Below, in pieces: positions 49,132 through 56,774 of a stretch of 64,000 nt of DNA. The stretch lies in NCBI RefSeq assembly GCF_035581345.1, contig NZ_CP141608.1, positions 2,758,501-2,822,500 on the forward strand, read 5' to 3'. Source of the DNA: Pseudomonas sp. JQ170C (GTDB lineage Bacteria > Pseudomonadota > Gammaproteobacteria > Pseudomonadales > Pseudomonadaceae). The position numbers and the translations under genes were made by a program. A model generated the notes under the pieces. The model was not told the DNA's origin, made no database searches, and saw nothing but the letters and a program-made list of their open reading frames with translations. Each line of letters begins with the position of its first letter. Position 1 is the first letter of the stretch.

Positions 49132-49673
49132 GTAGAACCCGGGCGCACGGGGGCGCACTTTGTCTGAGTGGTGGGCTGTTTGGTTGTTTGGGTTGAGGAA
49201 TCTAGGTGTCCGGACTCTCAAAGACAACGGAGGGGCGTAAAAAAGGAAGTTTCGTTCAGAAAGGTACTACATGTTTTCGTAGGCGCATTAAATGGGGCGC
49301 CACGTCTTGCGTTGAGCGGCTTCCTGGGGGAGGTCGTTGTTGTGCTTAATGTAATCGGTAAGTTGAGGTGGTTGGCTTGTTTACTATCAATGCCGTACTT
49401 GCTTTGCCTACAGCGTTTTTCGGTTAGTGTGAATAATGAAGTTTGCAACCTGATCGACCATGGCGTTAATTCTCAGATGAATGAAGGTGTTTAAGGGACT
49501 CCTGCAGGGTTGGTAACAGCCCTGCTGTGCACAGGACGCCACTACGTTTGGCACCCCTGATCTTTCCCTTCCCACCACCGAAAACCCCGTGCGTTTCGCC
49601 AAAGCTTGAGTACAATCATCGGCTTTTTCCCGGGCCCGCGCAGTGCCCGGTTTCAAGGGTTGTGGAAGGCCTT
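49132..49673. other. AT-richer intergenic region, no gene supported
   Basis: About 540 bases lie between the divergent PheRS-like and MHYT-GGDEF-EAL genes. Base composition from about 49160 to 49480 is visibly lower in GC than the rest of the window. Short frames on both strands lack ribosome sites and normal codon use. A small stem (GCAGGG/CCCTGC, 49504-49509 and 49520-49525) lies before the GGDEF gene. The region holds both promoters and possibly a leader for the PheRS-like gene. Confidence 0.5.
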
Positions 49674-51758
49674 ATGCTGAACGGTAGTTACTCTTCTTCG
49701 CTGGTGTTGATTTCCCTCTTCGTGGCCATTCTTGCCTCCTATACCGCACTCGACCTCACCGGTCGCATCGCCACGGCCAAGGGCCGTGCGGTGTATTTGT
49801 GGATGACCGGCGGGGCGCTGGCGATGGGGGTGGGGATCTGGTCGATGCACTTTATCGGCATGCTCGCTTTCAGTTTGCCGATCCAGCTGGGGTATGACCT
49901 GGGCCTGACCTTGTTGTCGCTGCTCATCGCCGGCCTGTCTTCGGGCTTTGCCTTGTGGCTGGTCAGTCAGCCAAGCCTGCCCTGGATGCAATTGGCGCTG
50001 GGGTCGCTGGTGATGGGGACCGGTATCAGCAGCATGCATTACACCGGGATGGCCGCGTTACTGATGCAACCCGGTATCGACTACGACCCGCAATTGTTTG
50101 CGTTGTCGCTGGTGATTGCAGTGGGGGCTTCGGCCGCGGCGTTGTGGATCGCCTTCCGGCTGCGCCAGCAAACCCTCTATGTGCGGCAGATCCGCGGTGT
50201 TGCTGCCGTGGTGATGGGGGTGGCGATTGTCGGGATGCACTACACCGGCATGGCGGCGGCGAATTTCCCCGAAGGCAGTTTCTGCGGTGCGCTGGGCAGC
50301 GGCCTGAGCGGTGATGGCCTGGATTACCTGGTGTTGATCACCACCCTGTCGGTGCTGGCGGTGGCGTTGCTGACCTCGGTGCTCGATGCGCGCCTGGAGG
50401 CGCGCACGGCGGCGCTGGCGCAGTCGTTGACCCTGGCCAACCAGGAGCTGACCCAGTTGGCCCTGCACGACACCCTGACCGGATTGCCCAATCGCACGTT
50501 GCTGGCCGATCGCATCGAGCAGGCAATCAGCAAGGTGGCGGAGCAGGGCGGTTACTTTGCGATGATGTTCATCGACCTGGACGGCTTCAAGCCGGTCAAC
50601 GATGCCTTCGGCCACCACATGGGCGACCTGCTGCTCAAGGAAGTGGCGTTGCGCTTGCGCGGTCACCTGCACAGCCAGGACACCCTGGCCCGTATCGGTG
50701 GCGATGAGTTCGTGTTGCTGGTGGAGTTGCAGGAGCCCGACGACGCCGTGGGGGTCGCGGCCAAGCAGGTCAACCTGATCTCCCGCGCGTTTCGCGTGGC
50801 CGAGCAGAACCTGCAGATTTCCGCGAGCATCGGCATTGTCCTGTACCCGGGTAACGGCACAGACCAACATGAGCTGTTGCGCAATGCCGATGCGGCGATG
50901 TATCACGCCAAAAGCGCGGGCAAGAACGGCTACAGCTTCTTCGATGTGTCGATGAACAGCAACGCGCGCCTGCAACTGCAACTGCTCCAGGACCTGCGCG
51001 TGGCGTTGGAGCAGGGCCAGTTCCGCCTCTATTACCAACCCAAGTTCGATGCCCAGAACTGCCAGCCCATCGGTGCCGAGGCGCTGCTGCGCTGGGAGCA
51101 TCCCCAGCATGGCTTGCTGCTGCCGGATCGCTTTATCGTGCTGGCAGAGAAGACTGGCTTGATCATCCCCATCGGCGAATGGGTACTCGACGAAGCCTGC
51201 CGGCAGATGCGTGCCTGGATTGACCAGGGGCATGCCGACTGGCGCATCGCGGTCAACCTCTCGGCCATTCAGTTCTGTCATGCCGGGCTGGTGGAGAGCG
51301 TGGCGCGGGTGTTGGCGCGGCATCAATTGCCGGCCAACAGCCTGACCCTGGAAATCACCGAAACCACGGCCATGCGCGATGCCGATGCGAGCATGGCGGT
51401 GTTGCAGCAGCTGTCGGACATGGGCGTGGACCTGTCGATCGACGATTTCGGCACCGGCTATTCCAGCCTGATGTACCTCAAGCGCTTGCCGGCCAACGAG
51501 TTGAAGATCGACCGTGGCTTTGTGCGTGATCTTGAGCAGGACAGCGACGATGCCGCGATTGTCTCGGCGATTGTCGCGCTGGGGCAGGCCCTGGGCTTGC
51601 GGATCGTGGCCGAGGGTGTGGAGACCGACCGTCAACAGAACTTCCTGACGCGCCTGGGTTGCGACTCATTGCAGGGGTATTTGCTCGGCCAGCCCATGCC
51701 GGCCGAGCGCTTTATTGTCGATGTCGAGCGTGCGCGCACAGCAATGGCGGTGAGTTGA
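49674..51758 (+). CDS. MHYT-GGDEF-EAL cyclic-di-GMP enzyme
   Basis: A 694-residue inner-membrane protein. The first 235 residues are the seven-helix MHYT sensor with three motifs (SMHFIGMLAF, SMHYTGMAAL, GMHYTGMAAA), thought to bind copper and sense O2, CO or NO. The diguanylate cyclase domain has RIGGDEFVLL (intact) and no RxxD inhibitory site before it. The phosphodiesterase domain has GAEALLRWEHP, DDFGTGYSS and AEGVET, also intact. The architecture matches P. aeruginosa MucR and NbdA. An NO link is attractive because an nnrS operon lies 4 kb away. GAAGG lies before the ATG. Confidence 0.95.
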   Translation: MLNGSYSSSLVLISLFVAILASYTALDLTGRIATAKGRAVYLWMTGGALAMGVGIWSMHFIGMLAFSLPIQLGYDLGLTLLSLLIAGLSSGFALWLVSQPSLPWMQLALGSLVMGTGISSMHYTGMAALLMQPGIDYDPQLFALSLVIAVGASAAALWIAFRLRQQTLYVRQIRGVAAVVMGVAIVGMHYTGMAAANFPEGSFCGALGSGLSGDGLDYLVLITTLSVLAVALLTSVLDARLEARTAALAQSLTLANQELTQLALHDTLTGLPNRTLLADRIEQAISKVAEQGGYFAMMFIDLDGFKPVNDAFGHHMGDLLLKEVALRLRGHLHSQDTLARIGGDEFVLLVELQEPDDAVGVAAKQVNLISRAFRVAEQNLQISASIGIVLYPGNGTDQHELLRNADAAMYHAKSAGKNGYSFFDVSMNSNARLQLQLLQDLRVALEQGQFRLYYQPKFDAQNCQPIGAEALLRWEHPQHGLLLPDRFIVLAEKTGLIIPIGEWVLDEACRQMRAWIDQGHADWRIAVNLSAIQFCHAGLVESVARVLARHQLPANSLTLEITETTAMRDADASMAVLQQLSDMGVDLSIDDFGTGYSSLMYLKRLPANELKIDRGFVRDLEQDSDDAAIVSAIVALGQALGLRIVAEGVETDRQQNFLTRLGCDSLQGYLLGQPMPAERFIVDVERARTAMAVS

Positions 51759-51762
51759 TCGC

Positions 51763-52023
51763 TCAGCCGGCCGCGCGCAGGTTGCAGGAAGGCTCGAAGG
51801 CATCGAGTTCGGCTTCGACCGCCTCGATGATGCGTTCGACATCGGCTGCCGGCATGACGGTGGCGCAGGGGATGCCGGCGATGGCGAGCAGCGTTTCGCC
51901 GGTGGCACGGTCGAACAGGCGGGCGACCATGCTGCGCGGGGCGTCCATGCTGGCCTCGAAACCCAGCGGGTGAAAATGCCAGCGCATTACCTGGCAAGCG
52001 TTGGGAAACGTAAGCTTGTTCAT
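51763..52023 (-). CDS. Small DUF1652-like protein
   Basis: An 86-residue protein, MNKLTFPNACQVMRWHFHPL, then SMVARLFDRATGETLLAIAG and VERIIEAVEAELDAFEPS. The layout (short helix, hairpin with RLFD.ATGE, then two helices) resembles DUF1652, as at 21369-21629, though identity is low. AAGGAGG lies 5 bases before the ATG. Its stop is four bases from the stop of the convergent GGDEF gene. Function is unknown. Confidence 0.7.
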   Translation of the reverse strand: MNKLTFPNACQVMRWHFHPLGFEASMDAPRSMVARLFDRATGETLLAIAGIPCATVMPAADVERIIEAVEAELDAFEPSCNLRAAG

Positions 52024-52378
52024 GCCGGCCTCCTTGTAGGGTGAACAACAGGGTGATCGGGTCGAGGTGGTGCAGGCCGTCGGGCCTTGCGAGAACCCTA
52101 AACATAGCACCGCTGACGTCAGTGTCTGCCCGCGACAATGACGGTTTTGCGATTCTTTGAACCAGGTCTCGGTCACGGTGCAGCAGGCTCGGATCACCGC
52201 TCGGCAACGGCAAACGTTTGCCGGCAAAGTTTCCCCCCGTAGGCCTGGGCCGCTCTGCTACTTTTACCGGCAGTCGGCTGGGATGCTTGCCTGGGAGACT
52301 TTTAGACCAACGGCCAAACACACGGCCAGACAACCGCTCAGTCCATCGGCGCACCAGGTTCAGTCAAGGAGACCCGCC
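52024..52378. other. Intergenic region, no gene supported
   Basis: The 355 bases between the divergent DUF1652-like gene and aruH contain no frame with a ribosome site; the open frame running into aruH from 52157 lacks codon bias. No clear operator was recognised. It should hold the two promoters. Confidence 0.5.
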
Positions 52379-53635
52379 ATGCGTTATTCCGCGCTCACCC
52401 ATCGTATCGCCGGTGACGGCGCTGCTGCCTGGAACATTCACTACCGCGCGGTCGAGCTGCAAAGCCAGGGGCGCGAGATCTTTCTGCTGTCGATTGGCGA
52501 CCCGGATTTCGACACCCCGCAGCCGATTGTCCAGGCGGCCATCGACAGCCTGCGTGCCGGTCATACCCATTACGCCGACGTGCGTGGCAGCCAGGGGTTG
52601 CGCCAGGCCATCGCCAGCCACCAGACCCGCCACAGCGGCCAGCCGGTCGATGCGCAGAACGTGGTGGTACTGGCGGGGGCGCAATGTGCGCTGTACGGCG
52701 TGGCGCAGTGCCTGTTCGATCCGGGTGACGAAGTGATTGTGGCCGAACCGATGTATGTCACCTACGAGGCGGTGTTCGGCGCCTGTGGTGCCCGGGTGGT
52801 GCCGGTGGCGGTCAAGCCCGAGCAGGGTTTTCGCGTAGACCCGGCCGATGTCGCCGCACGGGTTACGCCGCGCACCCGCGCGCTGTTGTTCAACAGCCCG
52901 CACAACCCCACGGGGGCCAGCCTGCCTCGGGCCACCTGGGAGCGCCTGGCACAGATCTGCATCGACCATGACCTGTGGCTGATCAGCGACGAGGTCTACA
53001 GCGAACTGCTCTACGAAGGCGAACACTTCAGCCCCGCCAGCCTGCCGGGCATGGCCGAACGCACGGCGACCATCAACAGCCTTTCCAAGTCCCACGCCAT
53101 GTCGGGCTGGCGGGTGGGTTGGGTGATCGGACCCCAGGTGCTGGGCGAACACTTGAGCAACCTTGCGCTGTGCATGCTGTATGGGCTGCCGGACTTTATC
53201 CAGAATGCGGCCCAGCTGGCGCTGGAGCAGGACCTGCCCCAGGTGCGGCAGATGCGCGACACCTACCGCGAGCGACGCGACCGGGTCTGTGCGAGCCTGG
53301 CCGATTGCCCCGGCGTGCGGGTACACACGCCAGACGGCGGCATGTTCGTGATGATCGATATTCGCGAAACGGGGATGGGCGCCCAGGCGTTTGCCGAGCG
53401 CCTGCTGGAGGAGCATGGGGTGTCGGTACTGGCGGGCGATGCCTTTGGGCCCAGCGCGGCCGGGCACCTGCGCCTGGGCCTGGTGCTCGACAGCGAGCGC
53501 CTGGAGCAGGCCTGCCGTCGCATCGCCCGGTGCGCCATGCAGGCGCTCGAAGGTCAGGCGTCAGTTGAGCAAGGCCGCCGCCATGTTGATGGTAAAGCCC
53601 AGTATCGCGGTGTTGAACACAAAGCCTACCAGTGA
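52379..53635 (+). CDS. aruH: Arginine:pyruvate transaminase
   Basis: A 418-residue fold-type I PLP aminotransferase very close, from memory, to P. aeruginosa Aru[59 protein letters not shown]. The PLP lysine is in [17 protein letters not shown]. AruH starts arginine catabolism through 2-ketoarginine. The partner gene aruI is not next to it here. AGGAG precedes the ATG. The protein runs about 25 residues past the usual end, and these codons overlap the convergent DUF1345 gene; the tail has no family similarity. Confidence 0.92.
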   Translation: MRYSALTHRIAGDGAAAWNIHYRAVELQSQGREIFLLSIGDPDFDTPQPIVQAAIDSLRAGHTHYADVRGSQGLRQAIASHQTRHSGQPVDAQNVVVLAGAQCALYGVAQCLFDPGDEVIVAEPMYVTYEAVFGACGARVVPVAVKPEQGFRVDPADVAARVTPRTRALLFNSPHNPTGASLPRATWERLAQICIDHDLWLISDEVYSELLYEGEHFSPASLPGMAERTATINSLSKSHAMSGWRVGWVIGPQVLGEHLSNLALCMLYGLPDFIQNAAQLALEQDLPQVRQMRDTYRERRDRVCASLADCPGVRVHTPDGGMFVMIDIRETGMGAQAFAERLLEEHGVSVLAGDAFGPSAAGHLRLGLVLDSERLEQACRRIARCAMQALEGQASVEQGRRHVDGKAQYRGVEHKAYQ

Positions 53636-54208
53636 ATGGGCCAACACCACCCGGCGCATCTCGCGCCCGGCAACCCCCACATCGGAGGTCTGCACCGCCA
53701 CGCTCAAGGTGAAGGAGAAGTAGTGGAAATCCCAGTAGTCGGGGTGGCGTTCACCGTCAGTGAAACGCAGCAGCGGCGCCTGCGCGGTGGCGGTGTAAAA
53801 CAGGTGGGCGTAGTGCAGGCTGAAGATGGTGCCGATCAGCAGCCAGGAACCGGCCACGGTGAAACCGGTAAAGGCGTAGTGCGCCAGGGTAGGGCCGTCG
53901 TTCAGCTTGGCGCCGGCCACCAGTTGCAGGGTGACCGCCGCCAGGCTCGCTATCGCGGCAATGCTCACGGTAAACAGCACCAGGCCGGCGTTCTCATCCT
54001 CGATGCTGGCGACCTTGCGTACCTTGTCGGGGGTGGCGGTCAGGCTCAGCCACAGGATCAGCAGCAGGTAAAGCCACACCCCGAGGTTCCAGCCCACCAG
54101 CAAGTGTTCGATCCAGTCGTTCGCCGGTATCAGCCAACCGCCCAGCACGCCGGCGAGGGCGGCGAGACTCAGGCGTGGGTGGCTGCGGGACAGGCGGTGA
54201 AATGCCAT
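53561..54208 (-). CDS. DUF1345 family membrane protein
   Basis: A 215-residue inner-membrane protein with five hydrophobic segments. The family signature is present: [14 protein letters not shown], then [25 protein letters not shown] near the C-terminus, which resembles a channel pore segment. The start at 54208 has AGAGG upstream. The last 75 bases overlap the 3' end of aruH on the opposite strand. Function is unknown. Confidence 0.87.
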   Translation of the reverse strand: MAFHRLSRSHPRLSLAALAGVLGGWLIPANDWIEHLLVGWNLGVWLYLLLILWLSLTATPDKVRKVASIEDENAGLVLFTVSIAAIASLAAVTLQLVAGAKLNDGPTLAHYAFTGFTVAGSWLLIGTIFSLHYAHLFYTATAQAPLLRFTDGERHPDYWDFHYFSFTLSVAVQTSDVGVAGREMRRVVLAHSLVGFVFNTAILGFTINMAAALLN

Positions 54209-54265
54209 GGGGCCTCTGCGCAAAAGGGACTCCGGCAACTGTAGCCCATCCGGCTGCGCACCGGC

Positions 54266-55432
54266 TCAACCCGGCTGGCCATCGACCCGCGCCGCGCAGA
54301 GGATCGGCGCGTAATGGCGCACGAACAGCGCGAACGCCAGCACCCAGCACAGTGCCGACAGGCTCAGCCCCCAGTGACTGAAGGGCGCCACGCCGATCCG
54401 CAGCATGGCCGCCAGTTGCACCAGGACAAAGGCGCTCACAATCGCCCCGGGCACCTGCAGCGGCCTGCCGGTATGGCCCAGGCTCACCCGCGCCATCATC
54501 GCCACGATCATCGCGCTCATGGCGCCGACACTCAGGGCATGGCTGGCCAGGCTCTGGCTCAGGCCCAGCTCCAGGTGCCAGGCCGCCATGCCCAGGCTTG
54601 CCAGCAGCAACCACAAGTAGGCCAGGTGCAGCGACCACAGCAGCGGTACCTTGCGTACCCCCGGTGTGTACCAGCGCCACAGCCGCAGCCCATGCAGAAC
54701 GCACAGCAGCACAAAGACGCCGGCCATCGGCAGCGAGGGCGCATCACTCAGCCCGGCTGCCGTCAGTACCGCCACGCCAAGGCTGCTGACCAGTGTCAGG
54801 CGTTCAAGCCAGGGGTTGGCCGCCGGCTGTGCGGCCAGGCCGAGCCCGCGCTGGGTGAAAAACGGAATGACCCGCCCGCCCAGCACGGTCATCAACGCCC
54901 CGATCAACCACAGCGCCGCCAGCGCACCGCGCCGCTGCAGCGCCTCATCGCCCTTCACCAGCCCCGCCAGGGCGAGCCACTGGCAACCGGCAAGCAGCAG
55001 CACCATGACGACAATCGGGTAATTGTTGCGCAGCTTGCGGCGGATGATCGGCCTGGCCAGTGCCAGCGCCACCAGCGGCAGAAACGCCGCCTGCACGACC
55101 ACCAGGGCGGGCAGGGGCAGGGGGCTGAACCACGCCAGGCGGCCCAGCAACCACAGCAGCACCAGCGCCAGCAGCGGCCGGCCCTTGAGCCCTGGCAGGC
55201 CGCTCCAGTTCTGCACCGCCGTCAGCAGGAAACCGGCAATGATCGCCGCGCCAAAGCCGAACAGCATTTCATGCCGATGCCAGGCGAGCATGCCGCCCGT
55301 GGGTTCAAGACGAATCGCGCCCGCCAGCCACAGGGCCCAGAGCAGGATGGCCAGCAAGGCAAAAGCGCTGCCAGCCAGAAAGAACGGGCGAAAGCCCAGT
55401 CGCCAGAGTGGCAATTGTTCAAGCCAACGCAT
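54266..55432 (-). CDS. nnrS: NnrS family haem- and copper-containing membrane protein
   Basis: A 388-residue membrane protein with about twelve hydrophobic segments. NnrS marks are seen: LGFRPFFLAGSAFALLAI, the histidine pair WHRHEMLFGFGAAIIAGFLLTA, NWSGLPGLKG, GGRVIPFFTQRG and SHALSVGAMSAMIVAMMARV. NnrS protects against nitric oxide stress by limiting iron-NO complex formation. It overlaps the small upstream gene by 14 bases, so they form an operon, and the control region carries NorR-type boxes. Confidence 0.94.
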   Translation of the reverse strand: MRWLEQLPLWRLGFRPFFLAGSAFALLAILLWALWLAGAIRLEPTGGMLAWHRHEMLFGFGAAIIAGFLLTAVQNWSGLPGLKGRPLLALVLLWLLGRLAWFSPLPLPALVVVQAAFLPLVALALARPIIRRKLRNNYPIVVMVLLLAGCQWLALAGLVKGDEALQRRGALAALWLIGALMTVLGGRVIPFFTQRGLGLAAQPAANPWLERLTLVSSLGVAVLTAAGLSDAPSLPMAGVFVLLCVLHGLRLWRWYTPGVRKVPLLWSLHLAYLWLLLASLGMAAWHLELGLSQSLASHALSVGAMSAMIVAMMARVSLGHTGRPLQVPGAIVSAFVLVQLAAMLRIGVAPFSHWGLSLSALCWVLAFALFVRHYAPILCAARVDGQPG

Positions 55433-55667
55433 GGGCGCACTCCTTGTGCAGTTGATGGTGAGCCACCAGGCGCAGCACGTAACCCACTTTGAGCAGGGTC
55501 GGGCCGAGGATCACCAGGCTGTGGCCCAGTACCTGAGTGGCGATAGTCAGACGCGCCTGCAAGCCGTAGGCAAGCAACAGACCAACGGTCAACAGGGCAA
55601 GCCCGCCCAACAGCAGGTAGCTAGACAGCAGCAACAGGTGACGGGGGTGACTGAACAGGGTGGCCAT
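55419..55667 (-). CDS. Small membrane protein of the nnrS operon (PpyR-like)
   Basis: An 82-residue protein with two transmembrane helices (LLLLSSYLLLGGLALLTVGLL, split by a Tyr-Leu-Leu-Leu-Gly turn, and QVLGHSLVILGPTLLKVGYVL) and a His-rich end (RLVAHHQLHKE). GAGGG lies 7 bases before the ATG. In P. aeruginosa, from memory, an nnrS-like gene lies next to a small membrane protein named PpyR beside fhp/fhpR; size and place fit. It is first in the two-gene nnrS transcript. Confidence 0.75.
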   Translation of the reverse strand: MATLFSHPRHLLLLSSYLLLGGLALLTVGLLLAYGLQARLTIATQVLGHSLVILGPTLLKVGYVLRLVAHHQLHKECAHALA

Positions 55668-55709
55668 GATTTTGCCCTCATTCGATTCCGGTAGGACTGA
55701 TGAGGTACC

Positions 55710-55726
55710 ATCACGAAACGTGCCAG
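55710..55726 (-). promoter_or_regulatory. Candidate sigma-54 promoter for the nnrS operon
   Basis: On the minus strand CTGGCACG (55726-55719) is a perfect -24 element. Ten bases after its GG comes GA rather than the consensus GC, within GTGAT, so the -12 element is imperfect. It lies about 40 bases before the small membrane protein gene and about 45-100 bases downstream of three NorR-type boxes, the usual geometry for an enhancer-dependent promoter. Confidence 0.45.
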
Positions 55727-55765
55727 GTATAAACCGCTTGCCTATCAAGGGCCTGGTCATGATGT

Positions 55766-55823
55766 GGGTCATATTGACCCTGGTTGATTCGAGTCAAAAT
55801 GACCTTATGCAGTCATTTTGACT
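55766..55823. promoter_or_regulatory. Three NorR/FhpR-type binding boxes
   Basis: Three copies of GTCA-N3-TGAC are present: GGGTCATATTGACCC (55766-55780), AGTCAAAATGACC (55792-55804) and AGTCATTTTGACT (55811-55823). NorR sites are described as GT-N7-AC or GGT-N7-ACC and come in threes upstream of sigma-54 promoters. The second and third together also form a 13-8-13 bp inverted repeat. Confidence 0.65.
55784..55797. promoter_or_regulatory. Candidate ANR/DNR (FNR-type) box
   Basis: TTGATTCGAGTCAA matches the FNR-type consensus TTGAT-N4-ATCAA at 9 of 10 fixed positions. It overlaps the middle NorR-type box. It could add oxygen or NO control through ANR or DNR to the nnrS operon or to the recombinase gene. 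Confidence 0.5.
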
Positions 55824-55835
55824 CAGCGCTACAGG

Positions 55836-56759
55836 ATGTCCGGTTTGTCCGATTCACTGCACAACCCCTTGCTGCAATACCTCGCCCGCCTGGCGCCTTC
55901 CAGCCAGCTGACCATGAAGTACATCCTCCAGGATGCCGCCGACCGGCTGGGCTTCGAGGATTGCGACATCGCCGAGGTGCCCTGGCACCAACTCGAACCG
56001 GGTCATGTCACCGCCCTGGTGGCGGCCTTGCGCGCCGACGGCTATGCCCCCAACACCTCGTCGCTGTATGTCAACGCCGTGCGCGGGGTGATGAACGAAG
56101 CCTGGCGACTGGGCCTGATCGACCAGGAACAGTTGCTGCGCATTCGCACGGTCAAGCCGACCCAGGGCACACGCCTGCCCACCGGGCGCAACCTCAAGCG
56201 CAGCCTGATCCGCGAACTGATGGATGCCTGCGCCGCCGATCCCCGGCCGCAGGGATTGCGCGATGCCGCCGTGATCGCCTTGCTCTATGGCACCGGCATG
56301 CGCAAGTCCGAGTCGGTCAACCTGAGCCTGGCCCAGGTCGATTTCAACGAGCGCAGCCTGCAGGTGCTCGGCAAGGGCAACAAGCAACTGATCAAGTACG
56401 CCCCCACCTGGGCTTTCGACAAGCTCAATGCCTGGCTGGCCTTTCGTCGCGAGCACCTGCCAGAAGGCCAAGCCGACGACGACTTCCTGTTCAACCGGAT
56501 TCGCCGCGGCAGCCACATCACCCGCGAGCGCATCACCAAGCATGCGATCTACTACATTGCCCGCCAGCGTGGCACCCAGGTGGGCGTCAAGATCATGCCC
56601 CACGACTTTCGCCGCTCCTTCATCACCCGGGTGATCGAGGAGCATGACCTGTCGATTGCCCAGAAGCTGGCCCACCACACCAACATCCAGACCACCGCCA
56701 ACTACGACATGCGTGATGACAACGAACGGCGTCGCGCCGTAGACCGCTACGACTACTAG
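55836..56759 (+). CDS. Tyrosine site-specific recombinase
   Basis: A 307-residue integrase. The N-terminal SAM-like core-binding domain covers residues 10-110. The catalytic domain has Arg in YGTGMRKSESVNL, the K-beta hairpin in VLGKGNKQLIKYAPT, HDFRRSFIT (His-x-x-Arg), AHHTNIQTTANYD with the second His and the nucleophile Tyr. All six catalytic positions seem present. It is similar to XerC/D in size, but it is not next to dapF or dprA and no phage genes surround it. ATG at 55836 is used; a TTG at 55818 lies inside the operator. It is convergent with the AraC gene. Its target site is unknown. Confidence 0.9.
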   Translation: MSGLSDSLHNPLLQYLARLAPSSQLTMKYILQDAADRLGFEDCDIAEVPWHQLEPGHVTALVAALRADGYAPNTSSLYVNAVRGVMNEAWRLGLIDQEQLLRIRTVKPTQGTRLPTGRNLKRSLIRELMDACAADPRPQGLRDAAVIALLYGTGMRKSESVNLSLAQVDFNERSLQVLGKGNKQLIKYAPTWAFDKLNAWLAFRREHLPEGQADDDFLFNRIRRGSHITRERITKHAIYYIARQRGTQVGVKIMPHDFRRSFITRVIEEHDLSIAQKLAHHTNIQTTANYDMRDDNERRRAVDRYDY

Positions 56760-56774
56760 GGGTTGTGAACGCAA

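Noticed and set aside
48001..49227. TTG start at 49227 for the PheRS-like gene
   Set aside because: The added 32 residues are Arg/Pro/Asn-rich without homology and no ribosome site precedes them; 49131 is used, though its site is also weak.
49168..49494. 108-residue plus-strand frame in the spacer before the GGDEF gene, and a 76-residue frame opposite
   Set aside because: Both lie in low-GC sequence without ribosome sites or family features, and the two overlap each other antisense; neither is more credible than chance.
55791..55824. Reading the 34-bp inverted repeat primarily as a loxP-like recombination core
   Set aside because: A third GTCA-N3-TGAC box at 55766-55780 and a -24 element downstream fit a NorR-type enhancer for nnrS better. 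The recombinase reading is kept only as a low-interest alternative.
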